Source: Paenibacillus pabuli NBRC 13638 (GTDB lineage: Bacteria > Bacillota > Bacilli > Paenibacillales > Paenibacillaceae). From it: a DNA stretch of 64,000 bases. The notes beneath the pieces were generated by a model. The model made no database searches, was not told the DNA's origin, and saw only the letters and a list, made by a program, of their open reading frames with translations. Within the stretch, counting starts at the first letter, position 1. Every line of letters begins with the position of its first letter. The stretch spans positions 1 to 64,000 of the forward strand of contig NZ_BCNM01000009.1 of the NCBI RefSeq assembly GCF_001514495.1, given 5' to 3'. Below, piece by piece: positions 60,981 to 64,000 of this stretch. The translations under genes and the position numbers were made by a program.

Positions 60981-62939
60981 ATGCTGCTGCAAGTATCCGG
61001 AATTATCAAACGTTTTGGTGTCGATCCAATCCTGGACGGCGTGAACTTACAAATATTAGAACGCGAGCGCATCGGCCTCGTTGGTGTTAACGGCGCAGGG
61101 AAATCCACTTTGCTCAAAATTGTGGCAGGGGAAATGTCCTATGATGGGGGACAGATATTCAAATCCAAGGAAACCACACTCGGCTACCTCGCCCAGAACA
61201 GTGGACTGCAATCCGATCGCTCCATATGGGATGAAATGATGAATGTATTCGCTCATCTGACCCAGGCTGAAGCAGATTTGCGTCAGATGGAGCAGGATAT
61301 TGCTGACCCTGCCCAGATGGAAGATGAGAAAAAATATGCAGACCTGCTGGAACGTTATGCGAAACGCTCGGACTGGTTCAAGGATCATGGCGGTTATGAG
61401 ATGGAAACCCGCATTCGCAGTGTACTTCACGGGATGGGATTCGGTGAATTCTCGCCGAATACCCAGATTGCCACACTGAGCGGCGGTCAAAAGACACGAC
61501 TTGCGCTCGCTCGCATTTTGCTCCAGGCCCCTGACCTGCTTATGTTGGACGAGCCTACCAATTATCTCGACATTGCCACCTTGACGTGGCTCGAGGATTA
61601 CCTGAGGGGTTATTCCGGCGCGCTGCTGGTCGTATCCCATGACCGGTATTTCCTTGACCGGCTTGTTACAACTATTGTGGAGATCGAACGGCACCGCTCC
61701 AAAAAATATACGGGCAATTACAGCCGATACATGGAACTTAAAGCTGCCGAGTATGAAAGCCAGCTGAAGCAATATGAGAAACAGCAGGATGAAATCTCCA
61801 AGATGGAGGAATTTGTTCAGAAAAATATCGTTCGTGCTTCCACGACCAAGCGGGCACAAAGCCGTCGCAAGGCTCTGGATAAGATGGAGCGGCTCGACAA
61901 ACCCATGGGGGATCTGAAGAAAGCTCATTTCTCTTTTGAAACGGCTGTCATGTCGGGTAAGGAAGTGCTCCGTGTGGATCAGCTTTCCGTGGCCTACGAT
62001 GAGGCTTCGCCGTTGTTCCGCAATGTATCTTTTGATCTGAGACGCGGGGAAACGGTTGCTTTGATCGGTCCGAACGGTATCGGAAAATCCACCTTGCTGA
62101 AATGCCTCACTGGAAGTTTGCGTCCTGTAAGCGGTGATATCCAATGGGGCACCAAGGTGCAGATTGGCTATTATGATCAGGAGCAGACGGGACTTAACCC
62201 TTCCAATACCGTATTGGAAGAGCTGTGGAGTGCCTATCCAGGCATGGAGGAAGCGCGGATTCGTACGGTGCTTGGCAACTTCCTGTTTAGTGGAGATGAT
62301 GTGCTCAAAAAAATCTCATCGCTTAGCGGCGGAGAAAAAGCACGTGTCTCTCTCTCCAAACTCATGCTCAAGGAAGCCAACATGCTCATTCTGGATGAAC
62401 CTACGAACCATCTCGATCTGTTTGCCAAAGAAGTGCTTGAAGCGGCGCTGATGGACTATGAAGGCACATTGCTGTTCATCTCCCATGACCGGTACTTCCT
62501 CAATAAAATGGCTGAGCGCATTGTTGAGCTTCATCCAGGTGGAACAGAACACTACCTCGGCAATTATGATGATTATGTAGAGAAGAAACAGGAGCTTGAG
62601 GACATCGCACGTGAAGCGGCTGAAGCACGTCTTGCCTCCTCCAAAAACTCGACCAAATTTGATCCAGGCCTATCCGCATCCGAAAAGTCCGGAGCCGCCT
62701 CATTCGAAGCGGACAAGCAGGCCAAGCGGGAAGAACGAAACCGCCAGCGCAAGCAGGAAGCTCTGGAACAACAGATCGCGAAGCTGGAAACAGAGATTAC
62801 GGAGCTTGAGGCACAGATGGCCCTGCCTGAAATATATCAGGATTACATGAAGCTGCAAGAGCTTCAGGAACAAGCGGAGGATCACAAGCTTCAACTTGTC
62901 AAGGCTTATGAAGAGTGGGAAGAATTGGCCTTGGAATAA
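60981..62939 (+). CDS. ABC-F family ATPase, YdiF-like
   Basis: A 652-residue soluble protein with two ABC domains (Walker A GVNGAGKST and GPNGIGKST; signatures LSGGQKTR and LSGGEKAR; Walker B LMLDEPTNYLD and LILDEPTNHLD). A linker between domains of about 80 residues is followed by a C-terminal coiled-coil (QEALEQQIAKLETEITELEA). There is no membrane domain. ABC-F proteins act on the ribosomal E site. By neighbourhood it matches B. subtilis ydiF rather than a dedicated resistance factor. ATG 60981 has GGAGG 11 bases upstream; the earlier ATG overlaps that site. Confidence 0.93.
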   Translation: MLLQVSGIIKRFGVDPILDGVNLQILERERIGLVGVNGAGKSTLLKIVAGEMSYDGGQIFKSKETTLGYLAQNSGLQSDRSIWDEMMNVFAHLTQAEADLRQMEQDIADPAQMEDEKKYADLLERYAKRSDWFKDHGGYEMETRIRSVLHGMGFGEFSPNTQIATLSGGQKTRLALARILLQAPDLLMLDEPTNYLDIATLTWLEDYLRGYSGALLVVSHDRYFLDRLVTTIVEIERHRSKKYTGNYSRYMELKAAEYESQLKQYEKQQDEISKMEEFVQKNIVRASTTKRAQSRRKALDKMERLDKPMGDLKKAHFSFETAVMSGKEVLRVDQLSVAYDEASPLFRNVSFDLRRGETVALIGPNGIGKSTLLKCLTGSLRPVSGDIQWGTKVQIGYYDQEQTGLNPSNTVLEELWSAYPGMEEARIRTVLGNFLFSGDDVLKKISSLSGGEKARVSLSKLMLKEANMLILDEPTNHLDLFAKEVLEAALMDYEGTLLFISHDRYFLNKMAERIVELHPGGTEHYLGNYDDYVEKKQELEDIAREAAEARLASSKNSTKFDPGLSASEKSGAASFEADKQAKREERNRQRKQEALEQQIAKLETEITELEAQMALPEIYQDYMKLQELQEQAEDHKLQLVKAYEEWEELALE

Positions 62940-62950
62940 GCTGGCCCTAT

Positions 62951-63000
62951 AAGGAGTTGTCCCATAAGTCAGGCTCATGACTTATGGGACAGCTCCTTTT
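62951..63000 (+). terminator. terminator of the ABC-F gene, built from repeat family B
   Basis: Near-perfect inverted repeat of about 20 bp: AAGGAG(T/C)TGTCCCATAAGTCA with its complement, then TTTT. Its right arm, read in reverse, matches the repeat at 30578-30608. Confidence 0.88.
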
Positions 63001-63539
63001 GTACGGGATGGGAACTCCAAAGGTTCTTCAGGCGTAAGTTTCTTGGCGGGAATACTTCGCAAGCTCGAAAGAGCTTTCCTATTTTGTTTTTGACAAGGGT
63101 GTTTGCATATTTGTCAAATTTACTCGAATGATGGAAATTATTTTTTTTGTTGGTTACTTCACTGTTTATCCACAAGAAAGCAATATAGCAAGCAACTTCA
63201 TGGACTTAATTATACGGCGGTAGAATAGCCTTTTTTGCACGAAAACCATATTTATCCACCAAGTTATCCACGTTATCCACAACTTTGTGGATATAAAGGG
63301 AGCTATCTATCCCCTAAGACCTTTATTTTCGAAAACATTACTGGTTTGGGTTTGATATAGTTACCCACAAATTATCCTGAATATGTGGATAACTATAATC
63401 ACACCTTGACAAATCGATCTCTTCTCTCACATTTTATCTCCTATAAAAGGACAAAAGCAGACCTCTGTATTCAAGGCCTGCTTCGCTCCTCTTCTTCGTT
63501 AGCGTAAACTCATGTCAGTCTCTGAAAGGCTCTTGCTAT
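63001..63539. other. long noncoding region holding a DnaA-box cluster
   Basis: 540 bases with no gene. The right half is described separately as a DnaA-box cluster. Bases 63130-63160 are very AT-rich (a run of eight T). A promoter-like TTGACAAATCG at 63406 has no evident gene behind it on the plus strand. Confidence 0.6.
63166..63392. promoter_or_regulatory. cluster of seven DnaA boxes
   Basis: Against TTATCCACA: perfect matches at 63166-63174, 63273-63281 and (minus strand) 63384-63392; single-mismatch sites at 63252-63260, 63264-63272, 63286-63294 (minus) and 63361-63369. The last pair is arranged as an inverted repeat (TAGTTACCCACA ... TGTGGATAACTA). No dnaA, dnaN or gidA-like gene is near, so this is more likely a DnaA-binding/titration cluster than oriC. 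Confidence 0.8.
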
Positions 63540-64000
63540 TTATGCGTGCACAGGCTCATCGCTCTCGAAAGACTCTGCCTTCAATCCAGCAGCATTACAA
63601 GCGGCTACATACGCCAGCCCCGCAGCCATGACGATATCATTGTGCGTAGCGGTTCCTCTGAATTCACGTCCTGCCCGTTCCACAGTAACCGCAGCTTCTG
63701 CACTCGCAGCCTCTCCTCCGCTCAAGGCGTGCATCTCCATATCCACAAATGTAATATCATCCGAAATGCTCTGCCCAATCGCCCGGATGGTTGCATCTAC
63801 CGGACCACCGCCAACCGCAGAATAGGATTGCTCCCCTGCGCTCGTACGAATGCGAACTGCTGCCATTCGATCCGTCATGCTGCCCGCCGTAACCTGCAAT
63901 TCAACCAATTCATAATCCTGGGCAGGAATATTCATGGTCTGGCTCACCATCTGCAATAACTGGTCATCACTGACCACTTTCTGTTGATCGGCTGTTTCTT
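63540..64000 (-). CDS. LeuA-family synthase, C-terminal regulatory domain (partial)
   Basis: The frame is open to the right window edge, so only the last 150 or so residues are seen. They are the LeuA dimer/regulatory domain of 2-isopropylmalate or citramalate synthases (QVTAGSMTDRMAAVRIRT, GGGPVDATIRAI, THNDIVMAAGLAYVAACNA), the allosteric site for leucine or isoleucine. Which of the two enzymes it is cannot be decided without the catalytic half. It is convergent with the ABC-F gene across the DnaA-box region. Confidence 0.85.
   Translation of the reverse strand, partial: ETADQQKVVSDDQLLQMVSQTMNIPAQDYELVELQVTAGSMTDRMAAVRIRTSAGEQSYSAVGGGPVDATIRAIGQSISDDITFVDMEMHALSGGEAASAEAAVTVERAGREFRGTATHNDIVMAAGLAYVAACNAAGLKAESFESDEPVHA

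Noticed and set aside
61056..62144. 362-residue frame opposite the ABC-F gene
   Set aside because: Antisense shadow of conserved ABC motifs; no homology or start signal seen.
63166..63392. Chromosomal replication origin
   Set aside because: DnaA boxes are present, but no dnaA, dnaN, rpmH or gidA gene lies nearby; the gene context is that of ydiF/leuA.

Overview
The window is low-to-mid GC Bacillota chromosome and fits the genus Paenibacillus. Supporting signs are consensus AGGAGG ribosome binding sites, many TTG and GTG starts, an S-layer-homology-anchored esterase, spore genes (cmpA, a YdcC/GerS-like lipoprotein) and gene blocks that keep Bacillus subtilis order: tex-cmpA-sprT-like, ydcC-alr-ndoAI-ndoA, and ydiF-moaC-tatA-tatC-groES-groEL. 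I saw no prophage, insertion sequence, CRISPR array or recombinase. It reads as core chromosome with metabolic and transport cassettes. Gene names come from recalled family resemblance; no search was run.

Layout. 1-4.8 kb: partial tRNA-Glu, a GlcR-like DeoR regulator with a HAD phosphatase, MgtC, a flavin reductase divergent from an ArsR-type regulator, then tRNA-Ser and tRNA-Asn. 4.9-11 kb: VanRS-like two-component system, SprT-like protein, a hypothetical protein, the very small spore gene cmpA, and tex. 11-17.8 kb: GH36 alpha-galactosidase with a promoter/operator, then ydcC-like, alr and the ndoAI/ndoA toxin-antitoxin pair. 18-25.3 kb: two serine beta-lactamase-fold hydrolases (one with SLH domains), an SgrR-like regulator and a divergent MFS exporter. 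25.4-30.5 kb: an Hsp90-family ATPase overlapping a helical-repeat gene, and an ABC-2 exporter. 30.8-34 kb: a secreted propeller-like protein and a Btr-like AraC regulator behind a Fur box. 34-38.9 kb: a GbsR-type repressor divergent from an OpuA betaine importer whose permease is fused to two substrate-binding domains. 39-42.7 kb: sugar ABC importer without an ATPase gene. 43-46 kb: potassium importer KimA and rhamnulose-1-phosphate aldolase. 46.4-55 kb: acetyltransferase, MORN protein, small beta-rich protein, DinB protein, two AraC regulators, GH2 beta-galactosidase and a membrane protein. 55-60.7 kb: groESL under a CIRCE element, tatC, tatA, moaB, moaC and formyl-THF cyclo-ligase. 61-64 kb: ABC-F protein, a DnaA-box cluster, and the C-terminal part of a LeuA-family synthase.

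Functional themes. Osmotic and ion control (GbsR/OpuA, KimA, MgtC), plant-sugar use (alpha-galactosidase, beta-galactosidase, rhamnose aldolase, sugar ABC), protein folding and export (GroESL, Hsp90-like, Tat) and sporulation dominate. The observations I rate most worth following are the Hsp90/helical-repeat gene pair, the permease with tandem binding domains, the DnaA-box cluster outside any dnaA locus, a dispersed two-tier hairpin repeat whose stem is preserved by G-U pairs, and an intrinsic terminator between tatA and tatC.
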